Assembly (NCBI GenBank): GCA_032629725.1
Contig: JAFEVB010000008.1
Coordinates: 868,001 to 932,000 of the forward strand
Direction of reading: 5' to 3'
DNA: 64,000 nucleotides
Source of the DNA: Gremmenia infestans
Lineage: Eukaryota; Ascomycota; Leotiomycetes; Helotiales; Hamatocanthoscyphaceae
Below are positions 21,923-36,200 of the stretch, one piece after another. The translations under genes and the position numbers were made by a program. The first letter of the stretch is position 1, and every line of letters starts with the position of its first letter. A model generated the notes under the pieces. It saw only the letters and a list, made by a program, of their open reading frames with translations. It was not told the origin of the DNA and did no database searches.

Positions 21923-24111
21923 TTAAGCCTCAATCCCCGCCTCATCCCCACTATCCCCACCCCTAACCCTCGTCTCTTCCAACAAGCCCCCTGCCCTCAT
22001 CTTCTTCCCCCCAGTCTTCGGATGAAGCCTATTCATATTCAGCTCCTGAAAACTCATCGCAATGCCACTCAGCGTATTCATCAACGCCATATTATCCCTC
22101 TCGACCTTCTTTAACCGCGCATCCATTTCCTTCTCCTTGAGGCTAACATTGCGCCGCGCTCTGCGTTCCTGTCGGTGACTGTCGAGGAAGCTGCTGTTCA
22201 GGCTGAGGTCCGAGGCTTGGTGATGCACTTGCTTGCGGCGTGTGGGAATGGTCTCGCTATCGGAGCCGAAGAAGGTGGGTGTGACGGAGCGGGAATGGGG
22301 TGGTGTGCGGGGCGTTTTGCTGCTGTAGAGTTTGTGTGGTGGGATGTTGAGTGATTTCGAGGAATTGAGGGAATTGCGTGCTGATCTTCTAGCTGAGGTG
22401 GGAAGATCGGGGCTCACGGGCTCTGTACTAGCAATGAACATGACCGGCGAAAGGGTCATCGGGATCTTTTTTCGATGTGATGAGCTTAATCTTCCAGGGT
22501 TTCGAGCTGGTGGCGCTGTGAGGTGGGAAGAGTTTTGCGAGGGTACTCGGTTACATTTCGCTCCATCTTCTGCTGGCAGTCGGGCGGAATTGCTCGTGTC
22601 TCGAAGTATCGCCATGTCTCTCAGCTTTCGTGCCTTGACTCGATCTTGCCGGCTTTGACTGGCATGGACGCGCTGTTCAGGGTTGACTGATATGATCGGT
22701 TTCTTGGCTGGAGAAGGTGGTGCTACAGTTTTGATTTCTACTGGGTGCGAAGTTGACTGCCGAGATAGTGAATTGACCTGAGTCTTTGGAATATCTGGCA
22801 GCTTTTTATTTGGAGGCGGACTCGGTGGCTTAGGCAGCGGCGTGACATTTTGCAAATGTGACTCCATTGTAGGACTGACACCGCTTTGAGATGTTTCGGC
22901 AGCACAAAATGCTGTTATGGGAGATTGTGTTGCTGTTGTGCCAGATAGCATGCTTCCATCTATGGAAAGGATCGAAGACCGTTGTGTATCTTCTCTCGGG
23001 CTATCATTTTCAGGTCTTCCAATGTGCAAGAGCTCCACTTGTACCGCCGTGGCGATCTTATTCAAGCTCGAGTTACGCGGCGGCAAATTCAATTTCCGAC
23101 TTACTGGTACGGCGATCGCACTTGGTGCTGTAGAGGCCCTTCGTAAAGGGCTCATAGGCGATGACATTGAGGCAGTACTGTCCACAGTTCTAGCGGAATA
23201 CCTTGTATTGGTCCGCCGACTTTCTTGCCGAGAAACATTGTCAATAGGTAGAACCGCCACGTAACTTCGCTGTGATCGGGAAGGTGCGGTGCTCGTGTAC
23301 GTCGTCGCATCGCGCTTTTGTTGCCGGCTTAGTTGCGTATAGTAGTTTTGCAGAGTTCGTGTAGCTTCAGGACCTAGGATTTCGGCGGTTGGTGTCATAT
23401 CAGATTCTGCCCGAGATATTCTATTTCCAAAATTGGCATCTCTACTCTCCGACGGTGAAGATCTCGTGGATGACTCTCGAGCTTCTACCACGGGTTTAAG
23501 GACAGTGACTGGCCCTCTTTCGGTGGGAAGCCTAGGCTGCGATTGAGGACGTGCAGGAACCGACTCTTCGGGCTGTTTCTCATTTTGCACCCCTTCAAGA
23601 GGAATTGAGATTGCTATATAGCGCGAACCCGAAGTTGTTGTTGCTGCTATAGCACTGTCGGGAAGTTTCAGGTACTGGGGTCTTTTTATCGGTTTACTCT
23701 TCCTCCGTCTAAACATCTTGGATGCTGTCGTTTTCAGACTCTGGTCATCATCTGAGGGATGGGAAACCCAATTGCCTGGTGGAGGCTGTTTCGTCATCAG
23801 AAACTCAGAAAGAGCTTGTGTACTTTCCCGCCTGTTCTCAAACATGGCGTTTGCTTCTGCAATCCTCGATGAACTGAATGCGCTGTCCGACAACCTTGAA
23901 TCTGAATTCCACCGGTTCAACTCCCCGGGGCTGCTCTGCGCTCGAGTATTTTTATTTTTTATCATTTTCGCAGACCATATATTGGGTGAAGTTTCGCGCT
24001 CGCAGCTGGAGACTATGGACGTTTCTTGATTGACATAGATTGAGCTTTTCGAGTAGCTTCTCAGGTCAGTTGATTGTGGAGTTTGTAATGAGATGGAAGA
24101 GTGTATTGTGT
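21923..24111 (-). CDS. long disordered Ser/Pro-rich protein with C-terminal coiled coil
   Basis: Not recognised. An uninterrupted frame of about 730 codons, almost entirely Ser/Pro/Arg/Thr-rich and predicted disordered. It has many proline-directed phosphorylation-like sites (TPR, SPS) and PPSPPPNKKLPDIPK resembling an SH3-binding stretch. The only structured part is near the C-terminus, a charged heptad-like helix (EKEMDARLKKVERDNMALMN). The first ATG is at 23965. However, the frame stays open upstream to 24111, where a classic acceptor (CTGACAATATTC, poly-T, TAG) ends an intron. So a short 5' exon is likely upstream of 24130, and its start could not be settled. The composition suggests a scaffold or cytoskeleton-associated protein; that is inference only. 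Confidence 0.75.
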
Positions 24112-26003
24112 CTAAAAAAAGAATATTGTCAGTTCAATTCGAGTCGTATATTGTGCGCACATAGAAGCGTCAATGGAACAGGAAAAATACCAAAATGTTT
24201 GCATCCTTGCCGTGGAGATTTGATAAGTTCCAGCACAACCAGCAGATCGTATTTGTTTTACTTTTACTTTTCTTCTATTCGCGTATTTGCGTAGAATGAA
24301 TTCTGCCGTTTCGTATTGTCGTCAAGAGAAGAATCGGTTTCCTACGCTGGGTGGAATACGTCGTCGTCGAGGGGGGCAAATATAAGCGGTGTTGGCACCC
24401 GTTGAATGTCTCAGACACTGTTGGAGATTCTAGCAAGAGCTCTTCTAGGAGCAGCACGTACAGTACAGTACAATATCAAAGGGTCATATGCGATTGGGAG
24501 GCTTCGTGACGTTCAACGTCTTGCGTAGTTCGGTACAGAGTTCTTGGGATCGACACAACAAATGGAAGGCGTATTGGATATGGGTATCATGGACTTCAGC
24601 AGAGACCTTAGCTCACAATGCTGGATACAGAAAAAGCAGTCGGCGGTGAGACGAAATGATTCGAAAACAGATTGCTGAAGGGAAGGACGAGGGCGCAGAC
24701 GCAGACGCAGACGCAAAGGCGCAGAAGACACGAGATAGATAGAGACAGATAGAGGATCGAGGAGGGGATGAAGGGATGAAGGGATGAAAAGACTCAAAGG
24801 GAGTAGCCGTTGCCGTTTGTTTGCCCTAACCTAAGGTACGCCGCCGACGCCACCCGGTGGCATCGCATCCCCCATCCTCAACCCTTAGCTGCAAGCCGGG
24901 CGCATTTCAGTGACTACTAGCAAGTGCCCTATGACCCAAGAGCTGTGCTGAGTCCGAGTGATCTTCCAATACCAATACCGCGGATGGAAGGTGGACGTTG
25001 GCCCACAGGAGCATCAGACGGTGCCTCGTTGCGAACTGTGCACGCAGGAGAATATCTGATAAGTCAATTCTTTCCATCGCCTGCACCATCCATGGAAAAC
25101 TAGCAAAACACGTGCTCCTTTTCCATAATGATTCATGTGCAACTGTAACAGAAAGTAGAAAATATGCTGGCAACGAACCTTACCATCTGTACGTTACCTT
25201 TCTCCCATCGTTTCGGTACGGTACTTGTATCACAGCACAGCACAGCACCGCATCAGCACCCTATCCCATCCATCCTTGCGAGATTAGAGCTGCAGGCACA
25301 GGCACAGGTCCATGCACATGCACTTGCAAGCATTTCCCCCTATAGATTTTCGGCAAGATTCCAGGGTAGAGTAAATCTTTTCGGTTTTGGGGTAAAAACC
25401 AGACTGAAAGAGAAAAGGGGCAATCGAATGTAGCTTGCTATCGTCCTTTCAAGAGTGGTGGCGGTAGAATTATTCATGGTTATTTGAATCACGGAATCTT
25501 GATGGTGATGCAAGTGGTTAGCTTCTACGAAAGGCAGAGCCTCGGAGCCTCGGAGGTGGTAGTCAGACAAGAGTGACAACTCGAAAGAAAAACTCTGGTA
25601 GACCTCAGAACAAGAGAATAAATCATGGTGATGGGATACGGACAGCTTGGGAGGCCCTGTTACCGATAGTCAATAGAGAGATCTTGAGTAACTCTTACTT
25701 GTTACAATACAGCGTCACTTGATTTGTTGGCGCATATGGACCCAAATCCCAAATCCGGGCAAGAGATAGCGATCCTCGTTAAGAGGAATCACAGTCCGTA
25801 AAGATGGCAGCTCCTCCAGATATGAATTCCATTCTACGGTGCTGCCACCATGACCGCATATCACGATCCTCCACGATCCTGAGTCTCAATATCTAAAGGT
25901 AGATCTAATGCTAAACAAATGCCCTCGCCAATCCTAAGAGATGCTACGCCTGCAATGCCCGATTACTATAATGTCCCAAACTCCGTTGAAAAGGAAGATA
26001 AAA
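24112..26003. other. long intergenic region with small tandem repeats
   Basis: Holds the unresolved 5' end of the disordered-protein gene and the 3' UTR of Sen1. Simple repeats include a GCAGAC run at about 24694-24713 and three perfect GGGATGAA units at 24765-24788. GTAC-rich palindromes occur at 24458-24472 and 25215-25224. CACAGCACAGCAC-type repeats lie near 25232. Short frames show no family features, and no RNA gene is recognised. Confidence 0.55.
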
Positions 26004-29000
26004 TCATGGTCTCTTTGGGGGTTTTCGTTTGATAAATGGATCAGCCGGTGCCTTCTTCTTCCGAGGAGCCACAAGTCCAAGAGGTGGCTGCGGAGGTCTT
26101 GCTCCCATAGATGATGGCTTCTTTTGTTGTTGGGCCCGATAGGCGGCATCGAGAGCGGACCCCGAATCTGTCAACGTGGAATGTGGCTGTTCTTGAAGTT
26201 AGCATGCACTCAATCATCAGTACTGAAACAAACGTACCTTCTTCGCCGGGGCATCTTCTTCTTTGACTGCTTCCCGAGGCCTCTTTCCAAGGTTGCTACT
26301 GACTTCACTGGAGGCTCTGCTGCTTAGAGCCTCAGCCCCCTCCTGCTTGATATGTCGTGAACGAATATCATTTGGATCCGGACCAGCTGGCATCATGCTA
26401 TCGCGGCCTGAGGATGGTTCTCGAGAAACTGTCGCACTAGGAGCATCAATCATCTCAACATCATCGTCCTCCACCTCCAACCTAGCCTGCTGTTGCTTGG
26501 TATGAGACATAGCTGTCGAGCTTGATGCCATTGATCGGCCACCGTGATTGTTGACCGGATGACCCGGTTCTCGGTCCAGGGGGCTTACACGAGAGGTTGG
26601 CCTCGAGAGCAAAGCCATCACATCACCTTCAGTGTATCTATCACGAGCTTTTGAGTCCTCGATGAGTCTGTTCCAAAATTCACCCTGCTTCAAGGCCCGA
26701 GAGTCTCCAAGAACCCACAGAGATGACTTGGCTCGCGTAAGACCGACATTCATACGTCTGATATCTTTGAGGAAACCAATACCTTTGGTGATTGAGGCTC
26801 TCACACAAGAGAAGATGATAATCTCTCGCTCACGGCCTTGGAATGCATCGGTTGTGTTGAATTCGATCTCGTCGAAGATTCCTTCCCCGAATTTTGACGC
26901 AAAGCGTGCTTTGAGTTCATTCAATTGCGCCTTGTAGGTTGCGATGATACCAATTTTGCCACTGAAATCATATGTCCTGTAATCGGCTTTGAGTCTTTGG
27001 TAGAGTCCAATGGCAGCATTGAGTTCGGGTATATTGATAAATGAATGCCCAGATCCTGGGGTTTGAACTCCTTTGACGTCGAAGAATCGATACGGCCCAA
27101 GAATAGTGCTTGCGTGCCATGGCTGCTTTCTCAAAATCGCCATGTTTTCGCCATCAACCAGCCTACCATTGTAAAATTGCTGACTAGGAAACTTGCTGAT
27201 TTCAGGATGCATACGGTATTGGGTGTCCAAGAGATGAATATCTTTGGGATGGTTTTTCTGCATTCGAACGAACAAACTTTGTTCATACCCAAAGCTCTGC
27301 GCGGATCTCGAAAGAACAGTTGGGGGTAATTGTTCCGGATCTCCGACGAGAATACACTTCGAGCAACCGTACTTGAGTGGAATCAATGCGCTGAGCTCGA
27401 TACATTGAGCGGCTTCATCAATAATGACGGTCTCGAATTCTACATTTAAATTTCTGAACATGTCGTGACCACTTCCACTGAGTGTAGCGCACAAGACATG
27501 AGCACCATCGATGATCTCTTGTTGGAACTTGCGGCGGTTGATCTCGTTCTGCCGCGTCATTGTATTTCCACTCTCCTTGTCCGCATCGATTCTGCTCCCA
27601 ATATGGGCCTGGTTGCGCTTCAAACCATCGAATTCACGCTGGAGCTGGAGCTCCGCTGATTTGTCGGCATTTTTTCGGGCTTCATCCATTTGAGGTCTTA
27701 AAGCATTGAGTTTCTCCTTGATTTGAGCAGCGTCTTGATGAAGCTTATCCCGATCTTGCATAAGTTTACCTTTCTCTCCATTGGTACCTTCGAGCTTCTG
27801 TGTGACCAACTCGTCCAGCATCACATCCTTGACACTCGAACTAATGGCATCACTCCTACCAATCCGGATAACGTTGATCTTTTGTCGAGGCGCATCCAGA
27901 GGCTGGATGCCTTCCTTCAATCTTATCACCAATTCATCAACAGCGGCATTGCTAGGTGCACAGATAAGGAGCTTTTTCGTTGGATTGGTTGAGACAGGTG
28001 CTTTGCCTGGTACTGGGGCTTGGGTCTTGGCTAGGTCAAGTCGCTGCTGTTTTAAGACTGGAGTGAGAAGAGAGCCAACCATTGCAACAATGGTCTTAGT
28101 TTTTCCGGAACCCGGCGGACTACGAGATTTTAGCTGTCCAGAACTCCATTTTAAGAAAACATACATACCCTTGGATCAACGTAAACCCATCGTTGTCGGT
28201 GGCTGAAAGGATCGCTTGTGCTTGTCCTTTATTCAGATTGTACTTGGCTGATGTTGAAGAGATTCTTTCGGGCGAGTAGGCTTGCAATGGCGAGGGCTTT
28301 GCTTCTAAGACCTCAAGGCAAAGGTCGTAGTACTCTAAACTGCTAAGGGCAGCAAATTCACGCTGTGTCGTGGTCATGTCTGCAATCTTAACAGCATAGA
28401 TCTTGCCTTGGGGAGACAACAATTGCAAAAAGCCGGGCTCGATGTTTCTGCTGACGCGGAACGTGATCTCAATTACATCCTTCTTACGAGTCGTGCGATT
28501 CACGCGAGCCAGGCAGTGAGGGGCCTTTTCGTCGGTCATCCCATTGCGACTTTGCGACAATAGAACAATGTCTCTCTCAGCAAACTTCAAGTCCCTGTTA
28601 GTCGTCATGGGCATCTTGACACTCACTTCCATGAACTTGTCCACTGATAAACGATTCAGGACGGTAATTTCGATGGATTTGAAGTTGGCTTCCTCCTTCG
28701 CAGTCACGAATGATCGCCAGACCTCAGATATCAGTAATGGCGCAAATGTATTTTTGTAAAGATTCAGGTCCAGGTAACGGTCATCGATTCGTCGGCATTC
28801 ATTTGAACTGGGTGGATCATCGCCCCGGTGAAAGATTTCCCAGTTCAATATTTCGATGTAGAGCCCATCCATGTTAGGTTCTACACGAGCCCGAAGGTCC
28901 TTTGCAGATCGCTGCACCTTGGTCTTCCGAACTGGGCCTTTATGCTGTTGCAGAGCACGTCTCCTGCTCTCTTCGTATTCCTGAACAATCTTCGAAGTTG

Positions 29001-32000
29001 CCTTTCCAGCTTTGATCAAAGCGCCAATTTCATCCACGTCGTCGTCATCCGAGTCTTCATCAGAAGACCCAACCATAATCTCACTGCGGGTTGGAGCATG
29101 GTCCTTACCCAACGCCCCTACAATATCTTTGATGCCGGAGCCTTCTCCTCGAACGCCGACTGGCTCACGCAGAGCTTTAGCCTTAGCAGCAGCGTTAGCG
29201 TTTTGACGTTTCCTTTCCTCATCAGCTTTACGACGAGCCTCCCTGAAAGCGCTATTAGACTGGTCCTTTTTCGCTGCCTCTTTCGTTGACTGGGCTTGCA
29301 TTTGCTTCAAGATGGCGCGACTTTTGTCCGAATGGGAAGCCAGGGTTAAGGTTTCGCTTCTTTGGGGCAGCTTCGGCTCGAACTTTCTACCATCTGCTGA
29401 TTGAGACCAGCCGTCGATTGTCCCTTGCCTCTTGACTGTTTGTATGGGCTTCTCAACGACCTCAACACCTTGATGCTCATACAGTGTCCTTTGCAGCTCC
29501 GCCTTTTGCTGACTTGTCAAGTTTGTTCTCCTATAACCTTTCTCAGTATCGCGCTTGCAAGCAGAATTGATGAAATCCGAAGCGTAATCGTCTATCTCGA
29601 GGTCATATTCTCCAAGGGACCGCAGAAGCTTGGCTAATAGACTAGTAATGACACTTATCAAGTATCCATCTCGAAGCCTGAGCAAGCCCGTCAACCCATT
29701 GACATTTTGGCAGACTATCTCTAAAACTTTACGGATCTGGGGTGTCGCTGATTTTGATTTGGCAGATCTCTCTTCGCCATCTAGCGACGCTTCCCTCAGC
29801 GCTGATGCGAAAATGCTATACTGGTCGAACAGGGCCTCGGCGTACTCCATGCCGTCTCGACAGAATTCTTGCAAGTACTGGGTATCTTGGTTCACTCGTG
29901 GAGACCACGCTTCAGTTGTAGAGAAAATCATGTCTAAAGCCCGCCACTGTTGCGTCCACCAAGTCATGATGGCGTTGTGCTCCACAGTCGAGAAAGAACG
30001 AGTACGCAAGACCCCAGTATTTCCGCTGAGAGCCTTCAGGACATCCCTACCAGTTTTAATCAGGTAAGGCGTGGGCGAGAATGTCTTCGCTCGAGTGACC
30101 TTGGTGGCAGCGTACGTCAAGGAGTTCAGCATCGGAACGAAGGCTTTCTCTAGAATATCCGAGATTGCCTCCTGCTTGTTGAGATGGCATGATACAGATT
30201 TGATCACCTCCACGGTGGCTTCGTATACACCCTGGTCTGCTGATAAAAGGGCACCGAATAGAGGACGAGCTGTTGCTGAGTTTTTGTAAAGTTGGCTTGC
30301 ATCGGACGCCTTGAAGTCACTAAGGCGCTGAAACACTCTTGAGATGTTGTCCATCAGCTGGTGAAAGTCTTTGTTGTATTGTATGTGATCCTTGGGCATA
30401 TTTGGCTTCTTCTTGTTCTCTGGCAGTAGCTCATCCAGGCCGGTAAGCAATGAGGTTGGAATGAGAATACTCTTCGCTAGGTCGAGATTACCAGGTCGAA
30501 AGCTATCGAGAACGGCTTGCCAGATAGGTTGCGAATGGCTCCTAACGCCGCGTTGAATTGTTGTTCCACTCTGAAGAGCAAAGAACTCTGCAGCCATAGC
30601 TTTGCAGTCGAGCGTCAAAGCATCGCGGACTACCTGTAAACCTAATTCTTTTAATTCAAGTTGGCTATTATCTTCCATATCAGCGCATGTAATAATGACG
30701 CTTTTGTACTCGTCAACAAGCCCCAAAATGTCGTTGATAACGAGTAACGAAGTTGACGGGTTGATCTTGTAATCAGAACTGTTAAACGTATTAAGAGTAG
30801 CTCTCAAGGCCTCCAGACCAGCACGACAGCATGTTACTTTCGCTTCCTGGGAGTAGCGCTGGGTTTTGTTACTAGTGATTCGTCCTAGAAGAGTTTGGAG
30901 CAAAGTTCGGCACGCATCAAACTGATGAATGGGGGTAAGAGATTTCATAAAATCAGGAATCCAAGAAATGGCAGGGCATTGTTCATAATTCTCAAGACTT
31001 TGGTTATCCGCAAGAATCTTCTCAAATCCAGGACTCTGGAAAATCCGGTCTGCAACCACGGTTGGAGAAGCATCAGACATTGCAGACCAAAAATCCTTGG
31101 GGGCCTTTTGCAAAAGTTGGCAATATGCCTCCATAACCTGTTCTGCAACCTCTGCAGAGTCGGTAGATAAATGTTGGAACCCAAGATGGTATATGTCCGG
31201 TAGGACTTCCATCCCTCGTAGCGAATGCGTGATCAAGTCTTTGTCCATCTTTTCGAGTATAAGGAGAAACCCCTGCCAAAACCGCTGTCTGTCCCCTTGG
31301 GTTGCGATGGGTTCGAATAAAGAGGGGATTGCTTCAGATAGAACATCGTGTACGACCCAGTCAAATGATTCAGACGTGAGGGAGTCCTTCATCTTCTGCC
31401 ATGCGGTCGTTGCAAATCGGAGTCGGACTGTGTCTTTATGAAAGAGAAATCGAGCCATGGCGGGTAATGTATCACCAAGCCTGAGGACCTTTCGAGTTTG
31501 TATTTGGGCAAAGACATAGTTAAAATGGCGTGAAAGTTCCTCTTCGGATTTATGGAAGTCAACACAGCAAAGAGCCTCGTACAGAGCCATTAATGCTGTA
31601 GGATCCTTGCTGACAAGGAAGGACTGTGTTCGTTGAGCGGGTTCGACTTCAGCGAGCAGCTTTTTCCCTAGGGAAAGACCGGCGTTGATTCGTTTGAAGT
31701 CGATAATTCTGATGCGACTCGAAAGCTCCGCAACTTGATCATCGTCGAAATCTCTGTACAAATAAATCAGTCAGACATCTTTTTCGAATAATGCCCGTAG
31801 ATTCTTACTCTGAAAGCTCTCTCAAGTATGCTTTCCGACCCATATGCCAGCTGTATACGCATTTGTCACACGACTTCAACATCTTGTCCAAATTCTCCCG
31901 GTAATCCTCCTGTTCAGGAGTAACATCCATGCCAAGAACAAGAGAGTACTTGTATGCCACATCGTGTCGCTCTTTCGCCGCTTGGATTGCTTCACGCTTT

Positions 32001-32211
32001 GTCTCAGGGCTCATATCCTCTTCAGCTTCGTCGGGATGCCCGTAATCAATATCATCGTCATCGCTTCGCTTGGGGCAGAACCAATGTGCCTCCGCAGGAA
32101 AGCCTTTCAGCTGGCTGCAGGATTATATGTCAGCAGGGAAGTGCAAAGATGGGAGTAGTCGTACCTACGGAGAGCATGAAGCTCATCCTCAATCTCAGCT
32201 ACGTCCCTCAT
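26004..32211 (-). CDS. SEN1: Sen1/senataxin-type RNA-DNA helicase
   Basis: A nuclear superfamily 1B helicase that unwinds RNA:DNA hybrids and ends transcription of short non-coding RNAs, working with Nrd1-Nab3 in yeast. Five exons (32211-32165, 32114-31809, 31753-28169, 28119-26238, 26186-26004) join in phase to 2000 residues. The N-terminal half carries the Sen1 N-terminal helical domain (WHMGRKAYLRELSE, RFLFHKDTVRLRFATTAWQ). The helicase core begins with a Walker A motif GPPGSGKT split by an intron at about residue 1313, followed by DEAAQ (about 1547), GDPEQLPPTV, QYRMHPEIS and the SF1 motifs TTDAFQGREREII and RRMNVGLTRAK. The last exon was placed by a TGCTAAC branch point and supplies the basic C-terminus ADPFIKRKPPKRP typical of fungal Sen1. 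The gene looks intact. The family is single-copy and generally essential. Confidence 0.95.
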
Positions 32212-33246
32212 GGCGAGGGATTACGTGTCCTATAAGGGCCACATCTGTGAGCGATATGTGAATAGCGGAGATGGATTGTAGATGTGACTACTATCAATCG
32301 GAGTTGTTACGTTGAGAGGTAACGTGGTAGCGGGAGGGAATGAAAGGGAGTGTTTTGAGGCGCACGAGGAGCAATAGGAAGCGAATAAAGTAGTGGGGTT
32401 GAAGGGCAACGCAGATTATGCTGTGGCAGGTGAGACAGTAGTCAGCACTATTAATTCAATGGGCTGTTCATTCACTACCTTCTTGTGGAGATTGATAAAT
32501 CCTAAGTGGAAGGGATAAAGAAACTCGTCGTTGGTTCTGGCTCAGGTTGACGCGCGAAACTAGTCCAAAAGCATCCTGCATCATTCAGCCTTGCGACGAG
32601 GCTGACAATAACTCCTAAAAAGCCTTTGTCCATACATATACATCACTTTACTTGGATTAAAACCTTTTATTTCGTTTTGAACCAATAAAGTGTCCGAAAG
32701 CAAGGCCACTTTCTCAAAAAAGAATAATCTACCATTTTAGCAGCATCGTCATATTACAGAGTCACCCATGCTCATTTCTCACCTCACCCGTCATTCAGTT
32801 TAGACAAGCCCGTCTTTTAGTTGACACAAAATATTAAAACCCACATTTGTTTTGAAGTTATTTTCCATTATCTGCATTTATACTACTCTATATACAGAAA
32901 GGATCACAACGATCCACAGCCACTATCACTCATCGTTACAAAAGAGAGGTCCAGGATGATCTCCCAAGGAAAAGTAGTATAGAAGTTAAACCCCAGGAAA
33001 AGCAGACCCAAAAATACCAGGCCGCCTCCCTGCCTTTGTAGAAACTCCCAGCGCCCAATGCAATGAAAACCAGATGCAATGTAAAAACCAAGTCATATAG
33101 ATCGATGTTGCAGATCATCATGGTGAGAGATCTCTTCGCTCATTTATCAACAAAAGAAAAAGAATTATATTTTATTGTACAACCACCGACGACTTCTCTT
33201 TAACGACTTCTTTTTGACGCGCTTTGAGTAGGATATTCGTAGGTCA
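32212..33246. other. Sen1 promoter and flippase 3' UTR
   Basis: The 5' region of Sen1 and the 3' region of the downstream-positioned flippase gene, both on the minus strand. A small minus frame at 32936-33118 encodes a hydrophobic peptide, but it lies in the flippase 3' UTR zone and has no other support. No RNA gene is recognised. Confidence 0.55.
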
Positions 33247-36200
33247 TCAGAATTCGTTTGAGACATTGTGTCCTCTGCTGCTGCTTTGTGCAAGACCGAT
33301 ATTATGGGATGATTCCAAACGCGTCAACATCGCCGCAGATGTAAAATCATTGTTGGCCTCGAAAGAAGGGCGAATGCGGTCCATTGATTGACGAAGTCGA
33401 TCAAAGGATGGTCTTGGTCGATCGTCCATTGAGGAACGAACGGCAGCGGGTTCGCCGCGAAGATCGAGTGACTGCCGATGGCGGGTAAATTCGGTTCCGT
33501 CGCTGCCGTTTTGGCTTCGGTTATTGTGTGTGGTGGTGGTGGGAGCAACTGAAGGAGGGTAAATGGGCCGTTGGTCTTCATCAAAGCTCGGATAGTAGGT
33601 GTGCTTACTCGGCTTAGGCATGTCCGAAGAGGATGTAGAAGAACCATTCGATTGGGTATCATCATTAATCTCAGGCTTGTCGAGATAGTCGTATTTGCCC
33701 AATCTGACTTGTTCGCGGACAATGTCAACATCGTATGGGAAGTAGACTTTCTGAATCACCTTGATGCAGAAACGGGGGAGCAAAGACATTATAATGGAGA
33801 GCGCAGTTAACGCCCAGAACGACGCTTGACCAAATGCTTCAGGAGCTGCTTGGTAAAAATATTCAGAGGCGGTGAAGGCTGAATAAACCCCCGTCCAAAA
33901 CCACACAAGCAAGATACTTATGACGACGAGAAGAACCATGAGCCAATCCCAGCGATAAGTATTGAGCAGAATGTAGACATTGATAGCAATGACTGTGGCT
34001 GGAGCAATATAGACACCAAATCGTTCCCGGTCGTCAATGTTTAGTCCGTTATCGGTAACAAAGTTTGCACCACGAAACAGGAGCCAGGCCATGAAGAAGC
34101 AGATAACCGATTGGTAAAAGCCATCAAGCATGTAAAGCCTGGAATTTAGTTAGCATCTTAAATCCAAGCATTCTGGGGTGATACTTACCAGAACTTCTTT
34201 TGGGTCCACTCCAGTCGCTCAATGCCACGTCGATAGAGCTGCGGAACGGCAAGAGATACCTTATCACTAACATCTTGATCCAGAACACCCATAAAAATGA
34301 TAGGTAGGGATGTGAAGGCCAGGTTGAAAAGGAGAATATAGGTATAGTCGTATAGATATGTCATGTCGAAGCTGCAGAATATCTGATACCAGAAGATGGT
34401 GAAGGTCCAGATGATGTTTTTGTAAAAGAAATTTGCAATACATTCGGCAAGTCGGCGGTACGACCATCGTCCGTGAACCAGTACGAGTCTCTGGAGAAAT
34501 CTGAACTGGCCGATTGCATAGTCAGATGACATGACAGCCTGGCGTCCTTCCTCTCCAGCAATTCCAACCCCTATATCGGCCTCCTGAATCATGGCAACAT
34601 CATTGGCACCATCACCAATAGACAAAGTCATGACATCAAGACCATTCTTGACCATCTGGACAACGGCAGCCTTTTGAGCTGGACTGACTCGACAACATAA
34701 CACAGACTTGCATTTCTTACACAGAAGCAAGAACTTTTGACGTAATTTCGGATCGAGGAGCAGCTTTAACGAGTCGCCATCAATAACAACAGCATGGGTA
34801 GGCGCGGGCGGGGTATGGCTTTTCCTAGCAGCTTTAAGCTCTTGGTCAGATCCAGTAATCCCGAAGGCGGTCATGTGCTTATCAAGTTCGATTTCAGCCG
34901 TGACCAGTTGTTCGTCCTCAATCTTGAACACGATAAGCTCCATATCATTATTAAGCAGATTGCAAGAAAACCCGATGTTAATGGCTGTTTCGACTTTATC
35001 TCCCGTAAGAACCCAGAGTTTGATTCCAGCCTCAGCTAGGAGGGCAATGGTATCTGGAACACCCTCTTGCAAGCGATCTTCGATAGCAGTGCCTCCGAGG
35101 AGCGTCAGATCTCGTTCGATGAGATCAGCGGCAGCTTCAAGTTTGTCTTCTCTATCTTGGATAGCTGCTGCTGCAAGCTCGTGCTCTCTGTTCCATTCCT
35201 GGTATTCGTCTTCGTCAAGCACCTTTTGGGCTATACATAAAGTACGTAGCCCTTCTCTCGCAAACATCTCGAGATGCTCAGCTGTCGTTTGGCGGAGCTC
35301 TGGCTGCTCACCCTTCTTGAGACGAGAGTAAATTATACTATCGGCACCTTTACAGAAGAGAACAATCCTGTTGTTCGGCATTCTTACAATGGCACTCATC
35401 CTTTTCCTGGTGGAGTTGAATTCGAGCGTATTGAGAACCTTATAAGATCTATCTTCGCCTTGAATATTCAATCGAATGCCATCTTCTGAATTACCGAGAA
35501 CTGTATAGCCGCAATCCCTGGCAGTAGCTACAAGTGCAGCTTCGTCGGGTGATTGAGCTTTGAACTCAATCTTAGGCGGGTCTCCTGGCGTTGTCTCCGC
35601 TATGACGGTATGGCAAAGTGCAAGAGCTAGCATGAATTGTTCGTTCGCTCGCTGCTGTTCACGGCCCGACTCGCCTTGAAGATCGGTAACAAAATCGGGG
35701 GCAACAAATGTCAGGTCTTCGTCATGCAGATACGGATTGTTATGAACTTTCCGGAGCTCAACTAGCATTTTCGCCCGAGCAATCCCAATCTCTTGACGCG
35801 CCTTTGCAATCTCCTTTTCCACGTCCATTCCTTGGCGTTTCTGCATGCCGGCTTGAGCTTCGGTGTAGGCTTCGCCATAAGGAACACCATTGATTGTAGC
35901 CTTCTTGAATTCCATCACATTTTGAGTTAAGGTACCTGTCTTATCGGAGAAAATATATTCAATTTGACCAAGATCGTCGGAGATATTCCAGGATTTTGGT
36001 GTGCAGGGATAGTCGATTTTCTCGTAGTACATTTCGGTGTCGCTATAAATGAAAAAGGCCTGGCAGGTTTTGACAATTTCAAGAGAAATGTACAGGGAGA
36101 TAGGGACCAAATTTTGAAACAGAATCAAGGCGGCCCAGAAGGTGATGAATCCATCGAGGCCCGGCGAGTCACCAATCGAGCCAAATTCAAAGAAAGCTAT

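Noticed and set aside
32936..33118. Small hydrophobic minus-strand ORF
   Set aside because: Lies in the 3' UTR zone of the flippase, with no homology or start context to support it.
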